NCBI RefSeq assembly: GCF_000189635.1 | Contig: NW_002476426.1 | Location: 868,001-932,000, forward strand | Reading direction: 5' to 3' | DNA length: 64,000 bases | Source: Tetrahymena thermophila SB210 | Taxonomy: Eukaryota; Ciliophora; Oligohymenophorea; Hymenostomatida; Tetrahymenidae | Part shown: piece by piece, positions 37,001-49,910 of the stretch | Position numbering within the stretch: position 1 is the stretch's first letter | Layout of the letters: the number at the start of each line of letters is the position of its first letter | Program-made: the position numbers and the translations under genes | The notes under the pieces: generated by a model | Database searches by the model: none | What the model was told of the DNA's origin: nothing | What the model saw: only the letters and a program-made list of their open reading frames with translations

Positions 37001-38859
37001 GCTTTGTATTTGCTTAACAAATAAAACTATAAATTATTGTTATTTATTATTAATTACCAGTCTTGTCAGAGCAAATGCAAGAAGTTGAACCAAGAGTTTC
37101 GACAGCTTCGAGATTCTTTACCAAGACATTCTTTTCAGAGAGAGTCTTAGCGGTAATAGCCAAGGAAATGGTAATACAACCTAAAAGACCTTCAGGGACG
37201 TTAGCGACCAAAATACCAATACCGAAAATTAAACATTAAAGAATGTTATAATGCATAAGCAACCAAGCGAGTAAGAAGAACAAAACACCCAAGAAAAGAG
37301 CAATAATTGTAATCATGATAACGAATCTATAATTATAAATGAAAATTAGCTCAGCATTATTAAGATTGTTTTAGTTAGTCATTTTTATATTTTTAATTTA
37401 ATTTGATAATTTAATTCACAAATTTATCTATTTGAAAACACGAAATTAAAAAATATCCTTTATATAAAATTTACCTATCAAGTTCTTGTCTGAGAGGACT
37501 CTTTACTTTCTTATCAGTTGAAGAGAGATCTGCAATTTGACCAAGAGTTGTATTATCACCAATACGAACTACAACACCCCTACCTTAACCTTCCTTACAA
37601 AGTGTACCAAAGAAAGCGAGATTGCTTGTTTCAAGGGGATTTTCAGGGTGAGTACATTCAGTTGTTCTAAGAAGAGGTTCTGATTCACCAGTAAGTGGAG
37701 AATTATCTACCTTCATTTCATTAGACATCAAAATACGAATGTCTGCAGGAATTTTTTCACCAGCCTTGACAAGAACAACATCACCAACGACAAGCTTAAG
37801 GGCGTCGATACTCTTGTTTTCACCATCTCTAATAACTGTACATTGTTACGGCAGGAAATTTTTAAACGACTCCATCAGCGCTTCTGATTTAGCAGTTTAT
37901 TAGAAAGTAATATAACCTGTCAAGAAAATAACTAAGATGAGGACGATACCCAAATATAAGTTGGAAGGATCATCAGTTTACAAGATATAGACCAAGATAC
38001 AAAGAGCAGCACCAACCCAAAGCATAATAGCGAAACCATTGGAGACTTCCTTCAAGAATTTCTTCCAGAGGGGTTCTCTTTCCTTTTCACTAAGTTTGTT
38101 GTCACCTTTTGTTGAAAAGAGAAATGAATAAATGTTTTAAATAAATATGAAACAATTAGTAATAAACAGAGGGATAAACATTTATTTATATATCAATCAG
38201 TAATTTATCTATGATTTAGTCATTTTGAAAGACCTATTTTTCTAATATATTTAAAGTGGCTTTCGGAATTGGGATTTCCTTTTTTTCTAGCTTGATAACT
38301 TAGCACTTTGTTCAGGTAGGTATCAAGGAGTGTTAGAAAAAATAAAATTACTGATGAATTATAAACATTTTATACTCCTCAATTAAAGACTTGAATAAAT
38401 ATTCTAATTACCAAATTGTTCATTAAGTTAAGTAGCTTTTGTTGAGCTCAAACCCTTTTAATAATCGGTTTGATAACGCTCACGAAGTTCTTCGAGTGGG
38501 ATCTTGTGGTCGTCCATCATTCCCAAAGCTTCTTTGGTTTAATTCTTATGCTCCTTTTCGTTATTTTCATTAGTGGGTTCAGGAACAGTAGCTTTGTATT
38601 AGGAATTAGGTTCTTAGTACTTACGAGATTAATTGATGGATTATCTGATGCCATTATCACCAGCATTCATATTACGATCTCTATTCATACTGCTCTATCT
38701 GTTAGACATCTAGCTCTATCTATGTTCAGTGACAGCATTGTTCAATTAGAGGGATTACCTCAATTCTTCGAATGTACGAATGACTGAACCACGAGCTGAC
38801 TCAGGAATAGGCTCAGTATACTCCTAATGATGAGTCTTTTTATAATTAGCACCTAGCAT
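34051..38859 (-). CDS. Na,K-type (P2C) P-type ATPase alpha subunit
   Basis: Seven exons (38859-38412, 38105-37475, 37326-37058, 36724-36404, 36118-35318, 35252-34829, 34765-34051) sum to exactly 1,203 codons. Type IIC pumps exchange Na+ or H+ for K+ across the plasma membrane. Seen in order: a Gln/Asn-rich N-terminal extension of ~110 residues, [21 protein letters not shown]1-M2, [11 protein letters not shown], the M4 VANVPEGLL, the phosphorylation site [29 protein letters not shown], the hinge [18 protein letters not shown]5 TSNIPEI, and M6 with [21 protein letters not shown]7-M10 follow, with a loop rich in Trp/Cys. The C-terminus is [10 protein letters not shown], not the ETYY of animal Na,K-ATPase. 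In M6 the usual 'CIDLGTD' reads CICVGTD, so a key cation-binding Asp is Cys. Codon use is G/C-richer than neighbours, suggesting high expression. Confidence 0.95.
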
Positions 38860-41800
38860 TTTTATTAGAAAAAAAATAAATCTTTTTGATCGATCTTTAT
38901 TCTTCTTCTGTTTGTTTGTGATTTTTTGATGATTTATATTTTTTACGTAATTATTTATCAATCCAAAATCCCTTTTAAACTCTACACTGCATTCAATAGA
39001 GTAAGAAGAAATCTTAGCCCCAAAAGAAATATAAAAGAAAATAAAAGGCTTATGGAATTTTAAATGAAATGAATCAACTGTGTTGATATCCTTAATAGTT
39101 GAGCCATATATTTTGATTTATTTTACTTTATTTGATATTTATTTATTTAGTTTTCCCCCACTCCTTATAATTAAATTTGCTTTGATTTAGAAATGTTAAT
39201 AAAAATATACATTTAATTACTCAGTCATTTCCAATACAAAAGTAAATTGGATTTTTATACAAGTTATTAAAGGACCTTGTTTAATTATTTAATTTTTGTT
39301 CTAAAAATATAATAAATTCAATTAATTGTATTTAATTTATTAATACATTCAATCATTAACTTAACAAAAAAAAAAACAAAGCAAAGCATATGCCTAAATT
39401 TATATACATACGACGGGCTCTTTTTCCCTGAATGATTGATAATACGAAAGACTTGACTTATACAATCTTTTTTTTAATTTCAAAAATATTTGACGAAAGT
39501 CATTTATTTCTTTTATTAAAAGCACTGTTCAAGAAAACTAAATGAAAATCATCCATTTTAACGAAAAACCCTTACCATATCCTTCCTTTATAAAAAGTTA
39601 CACATATTCTTTTTCGTTTTCATATTTTGTATTTCTTGGCTGTTGGTTTTTACCTTACATTTTTCAAAAGCTTATAGATGTTTAAAAAGATATTATTCAA
39701 ATATCTCCTACTCTTTTCTGTTAAATTTTTGAATGTTCCTATTTAATTTAAATTATAAAATTAATCACTCCGCGGTGATAAAAATATATTTTCTGAAACA
39801 AAAGGCAAAATTTGCTTAATAAAGTTATTACTTAAGATTTCTATTTACATTAAGAGAAAAAAATTAAAGTATAAGTGAAAGCAAAGAAATACCCCAATAT
39901 GATTTTAACTATTTAATTGTACTATTAAGATGATATTAAGATATATATATTCTTCTATTAATTAATAGTATTTTGTATTTCCAAAATTTAATATTTTAAC
40001 AAAGTTTCTCCCCACTCTTTGCTTGCTTGCTCCATATATACCAATACAAACTAAAGTGGAATAAAAAAATCAAATAAATAATTTAGATTATCTTTTTTTA
40101 AGATTTGAAGCGTTTAAATACCTCATATAGATAGATATATAGATAGATAGTATTTCTTTATTGGAAAAGTAAACATTTAGGATTTTACTACTTAATTTTC
40201 TTTAACTTTCTGTAATTAGCTAATCCATTTAAACTAATAGCAAACTTTTTTTTTTAAATTGATATAACTTGCATATGTACACATATAATATATCATTAAA
40301 AATCTATTCTGAGATTTAATACATATTTTCTAAAGTTTTATCTTAGGTTTTTTTTACCTTTAAGGTATAAAAAAATTACTATTTAACTAAGTTACTTAGT
40401 TTTTGTAAAAACTAAAAAATTTAATATCTGTAATTTAAGAAAATATCTTTTTACTTCTGCATTTTCCAAAGTATTTGTAAGTACATAAAATATGTACTTA
40501 AATTAGATTATAAACAATGATTTGATTCCCGTTTCAGGTTATAATAGACTTTATCTAAGAGCTCTCTAAATCCTACAGGCAATTATTTTTAGAGATCATT
40601 ATTAAGCTTTAAGTTGTAAATTATTTTTAGTTTTTAAGCAAATATAGAGTAAAATTTATAAGTTAAGCATAAATTTAGTTGAACCTATAATGAAAAAGAA
40701 AGCTTTTACGGTCTACTTACAACAAATTATATAAATATTTATACATATAAGAAAAGTGTATATAAAAAATTATGATAATATTTTCCTAAGTAGTAGTACA
40801 TCTCTGTTTCTTACTTAGTTTTTCTAGTTTTAATTTTGATTTTTTTTGAAGAGTATTAAGATAAAACAATACCACACGTAAGTAGTAATCGAAATAATCC
40901 TTATTAATTTTTTTATTAATTATTTATAAAAGATTATTCTAAATTTATTTGATTTACTTACATTTCTTAAATTAAAAAAGTATATTCTTACCTTTTTATT
41001 AGCCAAATAAGATTTTTGTATTATTAATTACACTCGCTTTCAAATGTTTTGTTTAGTATATTATTTAATTATTTCTCTCTATAAAATTCTAAATTCATTA
41101 TTTTTTTATCTTATGTTCGCATTATTTACTTAAAAAAAGGTTTTTTCTTTTCGATTAAATTCTAAATTTAGTTAAAATGGAAACACAAATATTAAATTCA
41201 ATCCCTTTAACTATTATTTCCTTTCATTATTAATCAAAACTAATTTGTGAATAAAAATAAAATTCTTTATAAATTAAATTAATTTTATCTTTTCATATTT
41301 TTATTAAAATTGCACTTTTTAAAAAAATAATAACAAGAAAATGCTATTTATTGTTAAAAATATAATTAAAAAAAGCAATCAATTAATTATTATAAAGCTT
41401 TTTACAAAAGGATTTTACTATTTTCATTATAAACTCAAATCTTCTTCTTAAAATTATTATTTAAAATCTCTAATAATTTGTTTGTAGATAAGTTACTGAT
41501 ATACTTATTGATAAGAATTAATTAAAGGATGAAAATATAATAAATTATGTTATGGATGATCACAAAAAATTTGTTCAGCTCATTGTTATTATGAGGTAAT
41601 TATTTAAATTCTATATACATAGATTTATATAGAAATCTAGATAAAAATTTATTTAATGTTTATATTTAAATTCTTAGCTGATTGATCTTTCTCAAAAAAA
41701 ATTCAAATAAAAATCTTTTAATTTTTTAAAACCAACTTAGTATTAAATTTTCAAAATTTTTAAAGAAAAAAAGATATATCAAAAACAGCTACAGATACTT

Positions 41801-43547
41801 AATTCATATTATTTATTCTTATTATATATTTTTCAAATAATAAAAGTAAATAGTTCTAAAATTAAAATTTTTAAAAAATATTATTGCTTACTATTTTAAA
41901 ATCCAAAAAAAATAGACCAAAAAGCTTGATTAAATACTTTTATATGATTATCAGCATATAGTAATTTAAAATGATTAATTATTTATTAAACTTACTTATT
42001 TAAAATATCAATTTAATGCTAAAAATAGCAGCAATAGATTCAATATTTACTTTTAATAAAAGTTATCTGTATTTTATAAAATATAAAAGATGGTCTATCA
42101 ATTAAAAATTAATTTTACTTTTTATAAACTTTAAAACATAAAAAAAATATATTTTTGAAAACTTTTCTGCTAAATTTTAAAAGTAAATTTCTAAAGATTG
42201 TATTTTGAAATTTCCTACAATTATTTATTTATTTATGATATTTTTATTTTATTTAATTGAATAATTGTTAATATTTATTTAGAACTTAATAATTTGATTT
42301 AACTTCAACAAAATTAAACTTTAGCTAAGAGAATTTACAAAATTTAGAAATCATAATTGATATTTTTATAATTATAAATAAATTTACTATAAAAATTTTA
42401 TCTATTTATTTCTTTATCTACTTCAAATAAATTTGAAATTTTTTATTGATACTAAAAGCTATCTAAAATTAATACTTTTTAAACCAATATCAGGAAAGAA
42501 CTATTTATATAACTTCTTATCACTATTTAATTAAAGTCTTAAATTATTTATAATTTAAGATATAAATATAATAATTAAATAATTAGAGATAGAACTATAA
42601 AAAAATACATAATAAAATATGATTTCAATATTTAATATGTTTGGTATTTAATATCTTAAATAATAATTTAAGATATGAATTATCTATGTCCTTATATTTT
42701 TTCAACTAATTTCTTATGTTATTTTGAGTAATTTTAAAATACTTTTGAATTAATTTACTAGTTTGATTTGATTCTCACATAAGTATTGAGATTTTATTTT
42801 TAATTTTAAAAATATTTTAGCAAGCAATTTAATAACAGTTTTGATTTTTTTCAAAAGACTGCATTCAACTTTTGTTAAAAGAAGATCTTTTTGCTCAAAC
42901 TATTATTTTTTGAAAATATATAATTATTTTTTATGAAGTATATTATCTATCTCAGTTAAACTTGTTGAATAAAATTTGAAAATAAAAATTAAATTGAATA
43001 AAAATAATTTAGCTAAAGCAGTTATTAAATAAAATTATTTTTACAAAGATGCTGATTGATTAGGAGGCATTTCAAATAAAATGATAGAATATAAATAAAA
43101 ATAATAATTTAATAAAGATTTGTATGCTTGCTTTTAATAATAAATCAATAAATTAAAAATAAAAACAACTTTATATGTAAAACAAAGAAATCAAATGATT
43201 TTCAAGATACTTTAAATGATTGATAGATTGAATGAATTATTTTAATGAAAAAAAAAAAAATAGTTTGCAGAAGAATTACATAGATAAATGAAGGAGTTTG
43301 AGCTGTATTAAGAATTAAGTTTGTAAATACTTAACAAAATAGATGATTTGATAAATAAAGAAGATAAGATGAGAGTTGAAAAAATAAATATTAGGAAAAG
43401 AGAGAAAAACAAGGAGAAAGAAAATATGATTAAGAATCTTTCTTTCTTTCATTTAATTTTAATAAAGGAAATAAAGAAGATAAAGCTTTTTCTGCTTAAA
43501 TAAATTGTTTGCAAAAGAAAAGAAAACATATAAATAAAAAGCAAGAA
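38860..43547. other. Gene-poor 4.7-kb region
   Basis: This is the longest stretch without a confident gene. It starts with the presumed promoter of the ATPase gene and ends with that of the small mitochondrial-type gene. It is A/T-rich throughout, with slightly more G/C near 39,400-39,800 and 40,520-40,600. Points of note are a hairpin ATCAC-TCCGCG-GTGAT near 39,764-39,779, a GATA run near 40,127-40,150, and an exon-like segment at 41,488-41,595 flanked by AG and GT. None is enough to call a gene. Confidence 0.5.
40127..40150. repeat. GATA tetranucleotide repeat
   Basis: An imperfect run of GATA/ATAG units within the gene-poor region. It is a simple repeat. Confidence 0.7.
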
Positions 43548-44069
43548 ATGGATAACAATTATCATTTTTGGGGTAACGGTGATAGACAAGACGTTTCTTT
43601 GTCTTACGAAGATTACTACAGCATTTTGGATTGCTTATTAGATGAAAAGCTTTCCCCATAAGGTTTAATGAAATTCAAGAACTTACACGAAGTTAGTATG
43701 TATGGTGTTTCTTATGTCCCATTATACTGCTTCCCTGTTGCATATGGTATTTCTCATATGCTTACTGGTAAGGTTAGAAGAGGTCACAGTGGTTACAGAA
43801 ACTTATTTTCCTTAATGAGTGTTGTTCTCCCCTTCACTTGCTGGTACGCCTACACCACTCCTATTCCTAGAAGACTTTACACTGAAATTATCTGCTCTAA
43901 CAACGCAGATGGTGCTTATGTTAGAAACCGTATTAAATAACAAAAGCCTGGTATCTGGAGAAAGCTCTCTCAATAACTTTACAACAAGAATTTCAGATTC
44001 CCTGAATTAAATCAAGACCTTACTGCCACCGAATTCCCTCTCGACTATGTTGCTCCCCACAAATTCTGA
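43548..44069 (+). CDS. Small, probably mitochondrial membrane protein
   Basis: A single exon of 174 codons (173 residues). No family was recognised by name. The start follows an A-rich leader (AGCAAGAAATGG). The middle has two hydrophobic segments (SMYGVSYVPLYCFPVAYGIS and LFSLMSVVLPFTCWYAYTTP) separated by a basic loop (GKVRRGHSGYRN). The ends are polar: FWGNGDRQDVSLSYEDYYSI at the start and FPLDYVAPHKF at the end. Codon use is clearly G/C-richer at third positions than neighbouring genes, which in Tetrahymena marks high expression. Size, two-span layout and expression bias are typical of the lineage-specific accessory subunits that ciliate mitochondrial respiratory complexes and ATP synthase contain; that role is inference. 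Another abundant membrane protein is possible. Confidence 0.85.
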
Positions 44070-45655
44070 GGGTAAATACCTTTACATCCCTATCTTTGCT
44101 ATTTTATTTTTTATCCTCTTAACTCACCTAGCCTAGCTGCCTATATCCAACTCAATAAGAATAAAGTGTTTGAACAAAAGAAAATATATATAAAGATTGC
44201 ATAATTATTTGATAGTAAATTAAAAAGTTTTAAGGTTATTTAGCAGGTCTAAAGCAAGTGACATAAGTAGCAGAGAAATTTAATAAATATATTTAATACA
44301 GCAATAAATATCATTTTAAAAAAGATTGCACTTGTGTTATTTGAAATTGTTATAATTCAATCAATTGATCAAAATAAAGTGATTTCAAGAGATTTACTTT
44401 AAAAGCATAGATATGAAATTATGCAAATAGTAGTTATTTTAAAGTATAATTTGGAATAGGATTTAAATTAGTAAAGGTTATTTGAGTTGAAGAAGGAGGA
44501 TAACTACTAATATTCTTATAAATTTTGATATTTATTCATTTTTTATAATTAATTAAATGAAGTAGGAGGTTAGCTGCAGAAATAAAAGTTAAAGTTAATA
44601 TAAAAAAGCGCTTAAAAGTATGAAACAAGGAAGATATATGATTAATATTCTTATTTCATTCAAGTAGCAATATGCAAAGAAAAGATTTTTAATATAGCTC
44701 GTGCATATCATCTTTTTGTCTTTGTATATTCGCGTTTAATTATGATATAATCTTAGTTATTCTTCCATTCAATACATTCTGAATTTATCTCTATCAATAA
44801 ATTGCTGTAATATCTCAATCAGCATTCATTTGCCATTTGCATGTCAAACAAAACAATTATTGTAATCGGCTATAGTGCAAATTAGTTAAAAATAAAATAA
44901 AACAAACAACATTTTCTTTAGAGAAAGATTAAATATTTTACTCAAAATAATGTAATATTTTCTGAATTGAAATATAAATTAAATAAAATTTTAAAAAAGA
45001 TAGCTAGACTTACTTCTTTTTTCAAAAAAGATACAAAACAAACAAAAAATTTATATTCATTATCTAATATTAAATTAGAATTTTCAAAAAAAATTGATAG
45101 ATATTTTAGCAGACTTAAAACCATTTTCATCACTGAATTAATTCATTTTTAATTTATCTCATTTAATTTTATTCAGAAAATGGATTTAATTTTAATTTTT
45201 ATAAATCTATCAATTAAAATTTCAAATATTTATTGTTTATGAATTATAATCAATTAATGAAAAAAAAAAATTTAATAACTAAAATAAATAAATACCTACT
45301 TATTCAGCTCTTAATTTTAAATGAAATTAAATTGTGCTTGGCTATTTTGACAAAGTAAAATATATTATTTTGTATTTTAACTACTATGTGAGAATATGAG
45401 TTAAAGTTAAGTTGAATTATTAATTTGTTTAAGTTTATATTGATCGAATTAAACCCATACGATTATAGTTAATTTTTATTCAGCACTTATAATTTAATTC
45501 AATTTGTTAGGTTCTACTTTAGATTAAAAGTTATATGTGCATATGTGTTAATTAATTAATTCTTAAGTTTTGTTATTATTTAAGCTTAATTAATTGCTGC
45601 AAATTTAATTAAACAATAGAATATATAATTATAATATTACTAAAGTATATAAAAT
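44070..45655. other. A/T-rich spacer
   Basis: 1.6 kb between two plus-strand genes. It includes a 133-codon Lys/Ile/Phe-rich frame at 44,841-45,242 that I do not accept as a gene. No RNA gene was recognised. The promoter of the Gln-rich gene should lie at the right end. Confidence 0.5.
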
Positions 45656-47116
45656 ATGCAGGAGATTAACAAATAGAATTTTATATTTCAAAGGATAAAC
45701 AGAAATCAAGCTGTCTTTTTCCCTGACATCCTGTACACAACATAATAAAAAGAAAGTATTTCAAGGAAAACCCCTAAAAAAACAAGATGCTAAAGCGAGC
45801 TTAATTTTATAAATTTAAAGTATTAATAAAGCGCTTATGGAAAAGATTTTAGGCAAAGCGATAAAATAGAAGATAATTTTTTTACAACAAGATGCAAAGA
45901 TTAACAAAAAGCATTAAAATTTCAAAGAACATTAAACCTTTTTGAAAAGAAATAGCAAGTAGAATTAACTAATAATGTTTTGATTTAAAAGATGCGAAGA
46001 CCAGATGACTAAACTTCTTTTTTTTCAAAAAGCCAATCTTTAATCCTTAAAATAGCAAATCTAAATCAAAATTTAGAAAATTTACAACTTAAAGAATGTA
46101 CTTTTGATGATAATAATATGATAAAATATAATTGTTAAACACCTCAGTAAAAATAGTAATAGAATTTCTTGCAGGAGTATAAGGAAAGAGCTTAAAGCTT
46201 AAGAACTCCTAGATCTAAGAATATTGAAATTATTGATGATTAAAAAGAAAGTTAAAAATAACTGAGAATTAGAGGTGTTTAATCACTTCACTAAAGTGAT
46301 GAAAAAAAAAGTGAAAATTTATAAAATGAAAATTTCTCAAACAAATTTTATGAAACTTTAAAAATTTTAAGATAAGAAAAGCAAGAAACAAGCAATTTAA
46401 AATTAAATAAAAATAGAAGGTCATTATCAAACCATTTTAACTAGGGAATACCCAATAATCTATCTCTTCAAAGTTAAAATAAGATAAACAAGATAAAATA
46501 GTTTACGATAAGAGCAATCAATGACAAAAATGAGCATATAACTTATGATTCTAACTAATTTTTTGGGTATAAAGTCAATCAATCACCTATTAATTCAAGT
46601 TGCTAGCCCAATCAAATTCAGAAATCTTAATAGGAAACTTAAGTATTTTAATTCAAAGTTAGTAAATATCTATAAAATTTAAAGTTGTAACAGTTAAAGC
46701 AATCTAAGTAGTTTTGCAATATAAATTATGCTAGTTTTTATCCACTAAAAATCAACGAAAATTAAGAAAAAATATCTAAGAGTATAAGATAGTACATGAA
46801 ATAAGATTAATAAATAAGAAAGTTGGAATAAAAATATAAGCTAGTCCTAAACTAATAAAAAGAGAATAGCAACAATAATATTTCATAGATGATAAAAGAT
46901 GACTCACGAATAATAAAAAGTGGCACTTCTCCATAACGGAAGTAATAATAAACATTAGCTTAAAGCTTAGAAAAAAAAATGATTGATTAAATCCCTTTAC
47001 TGCCATTTAGTTAGGCTACTAATAGTGTTTCTATATAAAATAATATTGATTAAGAATATAACGATGATTTAGATTTGTAATAATATGTAAAAAACAATAT
47101 AAAAATATCATCTTGA
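45656..47116 (+). CDS. Gln/Asn/Ser/Lys-rich protein of unknown function
   Basis: Not recognised. An uninterrupted frame of 487 codons from ATG 45656 to TGA 47114-47116, far longer than chance frames here. It is basic and rich in Gln, Asn, Ser and Lys, with few hydrophobic stretches. Visible pieces include SISRKTPKKTRCQSEL, KALKFQRTLNLFEKKQQVEL, SQSLILKIANLNQNLENL and a Lys/Gln-rich helical part near residue 370 (QIRKLEQKYKLVLNQQKENS). The last 60 residues are acidic (QNNIDQEYNDDLDLQQYVK). Predicted to be mostly disordered with some coiled coil. There is no membrane segment, catalytic motif or known repeat. Confidence 0.75.
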
Positions 47117-47733
47117 AATACTCGACAATAATTGAAATAATTAAATAAATAAATATTATCTTTAATAAAATTACATCAATGCATTTTTAACACAAATTCA
47201 AAAAATTAATTTTTTAGAACTCTCTCTTTGATTAACAAAAATACAAAAAAAATAAATAAAATTATCAAATGGTATCATATGAAATTAATAAAATAAATTT
47301 CAAAATAAACTGATATTTCTAAACTAATGAAAATTATTTTTTAAAAATAGAAAAAAATTAATTTTAAAGATTTTATTGGATTATTTTAATATTAAATTAA
47401 ACAAATATTTGTTAGATTACTGATACAAAGTTATTCAAACTTTTAATTTTTATTAATTTACATTAAGCTCTTGTACTTTAAGTTTTAAAAGATTTACTTT
47501 ATTTTGGATATTTTTCAAACATCCTTATTTATATTTCTCGAATTATCTTTCTATTTTTGATTTTGTTAAAATATCTGCTTTCTATAAAAAAAGGGATTAA
47601 CTAAATAAACTACTAAGAATTTTATCAAAAAATTAAAGACAATATTAAAATTTAATTTAAGATTTCCAATAACTAATATAATACAATAGTATTTAAGTAT
47701 TTTAAAATCTACTCAAGCACTAGAATATAGGAA
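47117..47733. other. A/T-rich spacer
   Basis: Between the Gln-rich gene and the TPR gene, both on the plus strand. It probably holds a 3' UTR and a promoter. No other feature was seen. Confidence 0.5.
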
Positions 47734-49910
47734 ATGTTTTTAAGGGGTTCAATAAATTTGCTCAAAAATTTGTCTAAAAGTTAAATAAATATTAGAAATA
47801 ACTAATAGCTTCTCAGTTAATTCATTAAATTTAATTTCTGCGTTAATGATAAGCAATCTCATTAACATCAGCATTAGCATGTGCATGTTCATACTAAAGA
47901 TTGCAATCATGATCATGACCACGACCACGATCATCATCATGGTCATAATCATATTCATGAACACGAACATGGTAAGGAGCATGAAACCTCTGATTTCAAC
48001 AAACAGTAGGAGATAAATCCTTAAGATTAACAAATTATGTAAACAACTGAAGAATATACAAAAGCCCTTCAATTTTACAGTCAAGGAAAATATAGAATTT
48101 CTCATGAATTTTTCAGAAGAACAATTGAATCAATTAAGAAGTCAGGATAATAGGGTTCTTCTGATCATATCTGTGTACTTAAAAAGTAGGACAATTATTT
48201 ATGATAAAGCTTGAATTTTAATCTTTTAAATTTTAAAACAAAATACTAAAGTGTTAGTATAGATGAAAAGGAAAGATTAAATAAATATTTTTAATATATG
48301 TCTAAAAAAGAGATTGAAAAAATATAATTGCAAGAGATTTATAAAAATATGATTACGATTAGAAATACTCATTAATAATTTTATAAATAATAAATTTATT
48401 AATTAATCTATAGGATGGTTAGCAATTAAATCTAGTTGAGAAGATATCAAGAAGCTGAAAATACAATCGAAGAAATAATTGAGATTCTTTAAAAGAAATC
48501 TACTACAGACTCTTTGATTTATAAGGAATACAATAACTTATTTTTGCACTGCTTAAAATATAACTTAAATAAGGTAGATACTAACAAAATAGAACTTTAG
48601 ACGATTTAATTATTTAAAACATTTAATATTTATAGGCTATTATTTTGGGTAAGGCATTATTAAGTGAAAAAGAAAAGAAGAATATCCCTGCTGCTTATCA
48701 AAAGATTTTTACCTTCAACTTGGGAGTATTTATTTTATTATTTAATGATAGTCATAATAGTTGTAAAATAAATTAATTTAAATCAAAAATCAGACAGCAT
48801 ATTTGTTGAGAGGTAATTTTATTGATGCTAAATAACGTCTTAGAGAATGCATTATGTAAGATCCTAACCCTCTCTTGAGAGGATATGCCTTAAACAACTT
48901 AGCAGTCGCATGCTGGTGGCACAAGCACCCTAATCTAAGAGATCTTATTGACTTTGATGAAATTGAAGACTCTCACTCTGTCCATTCAAAAAAAGAATAA
49001 CCTATCTACTCCTTTTAACAAATTGATGCTGACTTTGATAATGTCATACCATTATTTAAGAAGGCTATTTGGTATATTGAAAATGTAGACTAAGTAAAAG
49101 AACTCCAATAAAGAATCTAATACAAGCAATTATTAGAATCAGAAAAAATAATCCCATCTGATTTAAAGAAATTTGTAATGAAAAATAAATAATATTTTCT
49201 GTAAATAAAAAATCTCATAATACTAATTTAAAATAGGATCCTAACACAAGTATGATTTTGACTAAGTAAGAATGTGGTATCCCCTTGTTAAATATCTAAG
49301 AATTTATTTTCCACACAAGTCCTCAAAAACGATTTGTAATTCCTTCATTATTAAAGAAAAAAATAAAAATTTAATATTTCATTTAAAATAGGAAGCTACT
49401 TTTTGGTTCAAATATGCCTTGAGATTCTTTGAAACTGTTGATCCTAACAACATTGAGAGATGTTTAATCACATTAGGTGTTTTCTGCACAAACTATAATG
49501 ATGTATATTAATTACTTATTTTATTTAATTTAAGTTTTTTTATAAAAAATTAAAATTTTAAAATTAGGTTGAAAAAGCAGAAGGTTTATTTAAGTAAGCT
49601 TTAGAAATGATTGGAGAAGTAAAATAAAAACATATTTAAATTGTCAATTTTATAATTTTTTTAAAATTAAAAATAAATAGAATGATAACTATAATAAAAT
49701 ACTCTGTCTCTAGATGTATGGAAGTTTACTCCAAAGAATTCCAAACAGAGAAACAGAGGGAGATTGTAAATTTTTTAATTAATGTTGTTTTGATTTAATG
49801 TTTTAATTAAAATAGAATTAATGGCCTAAGCTCATAAAATAGCAGAAGTTTTACCATTCTGGTTTAGAAAATTAAATTATGTCATTATCCCTAAACTAGA
49901 TTTATCTTGA
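47734..49910 (+). CDS. His-rich, mitochondrially targeted TPR protein (TTC19-like?)
   Basis: The start at 47734 gives an N-terminus (MFLRGSINLLKNLSKSQINI) with Arg/Lys/Ser and no acid, typical of a mitochondrial presequence. Next, near residues 45-90, is a striking His-rich stretch (HVHVHTKDCNHDHDHDHDH, HHGHNHIHEHEHG). A helical region of TPR type follows (ALQFYSQGKYRISHEFFRRT). A 72-nt intron at 48186-48257 removes an in-frame TGA. Later exons continue TPR-like helices: LRRYQEAENTIEEI, TAYLLRGNFIDAKQRLREC, GYALNNLAVACWWHKHP, VEKAEGLFKQALEMIGE and MYGSLLQRIPNRETE. The chain ends in AEVLPFWFRKLNYVIIP. At least five introns are present. TTC19, a complex III assembly factor, is the best-known mitochondrial TPR protein of this layout, but the assignment is only a suggestion. 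The His stretch probably binds a metal. Confidence 0.8.

Noticed and set aside
39542-39778. A 78-codon plus-strand frame (MKIIHFNEKPLPYPSF...) in the gene-poor region.
   Set aside because: Slightly better composition than background, but there is no family, no splice context and it is short. Left as a place to check for transcripts.
40520-40610. A slightly G/C-richer patch, considered as a snoRNA or other small RNA.
   Set aside because: No paired C/D or H/ACA boxes and no stable fold could be laid out by eye.
44841-45242. A 133-codon plus-strand frame (MSNKTIIVIGYS...) in the spacer.
   Set aside because: Very rich in Lys, Ile, Phe, Asn and Leu as expected from random A/T-rich DNA. With TGA as the only stop, frames this long occur by chance. 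No motif and no codon bias.
47749-48105. A minus-strand Met/Val/Ile-rich frame.
   Set aside because: It is the antisense shadow of the His-rich coding stretch of the TPR gene: CAT/GAT repeats read as Met and Ile codons.
48190-48200. An in-frame TGA in the TPR gene, considered as possible selenocysteine recoding.
   Set aside because: A 72-nt GT...AG intron (48,186-48,257) removes it and restores a continuous helical reading, so recoding is not needed.
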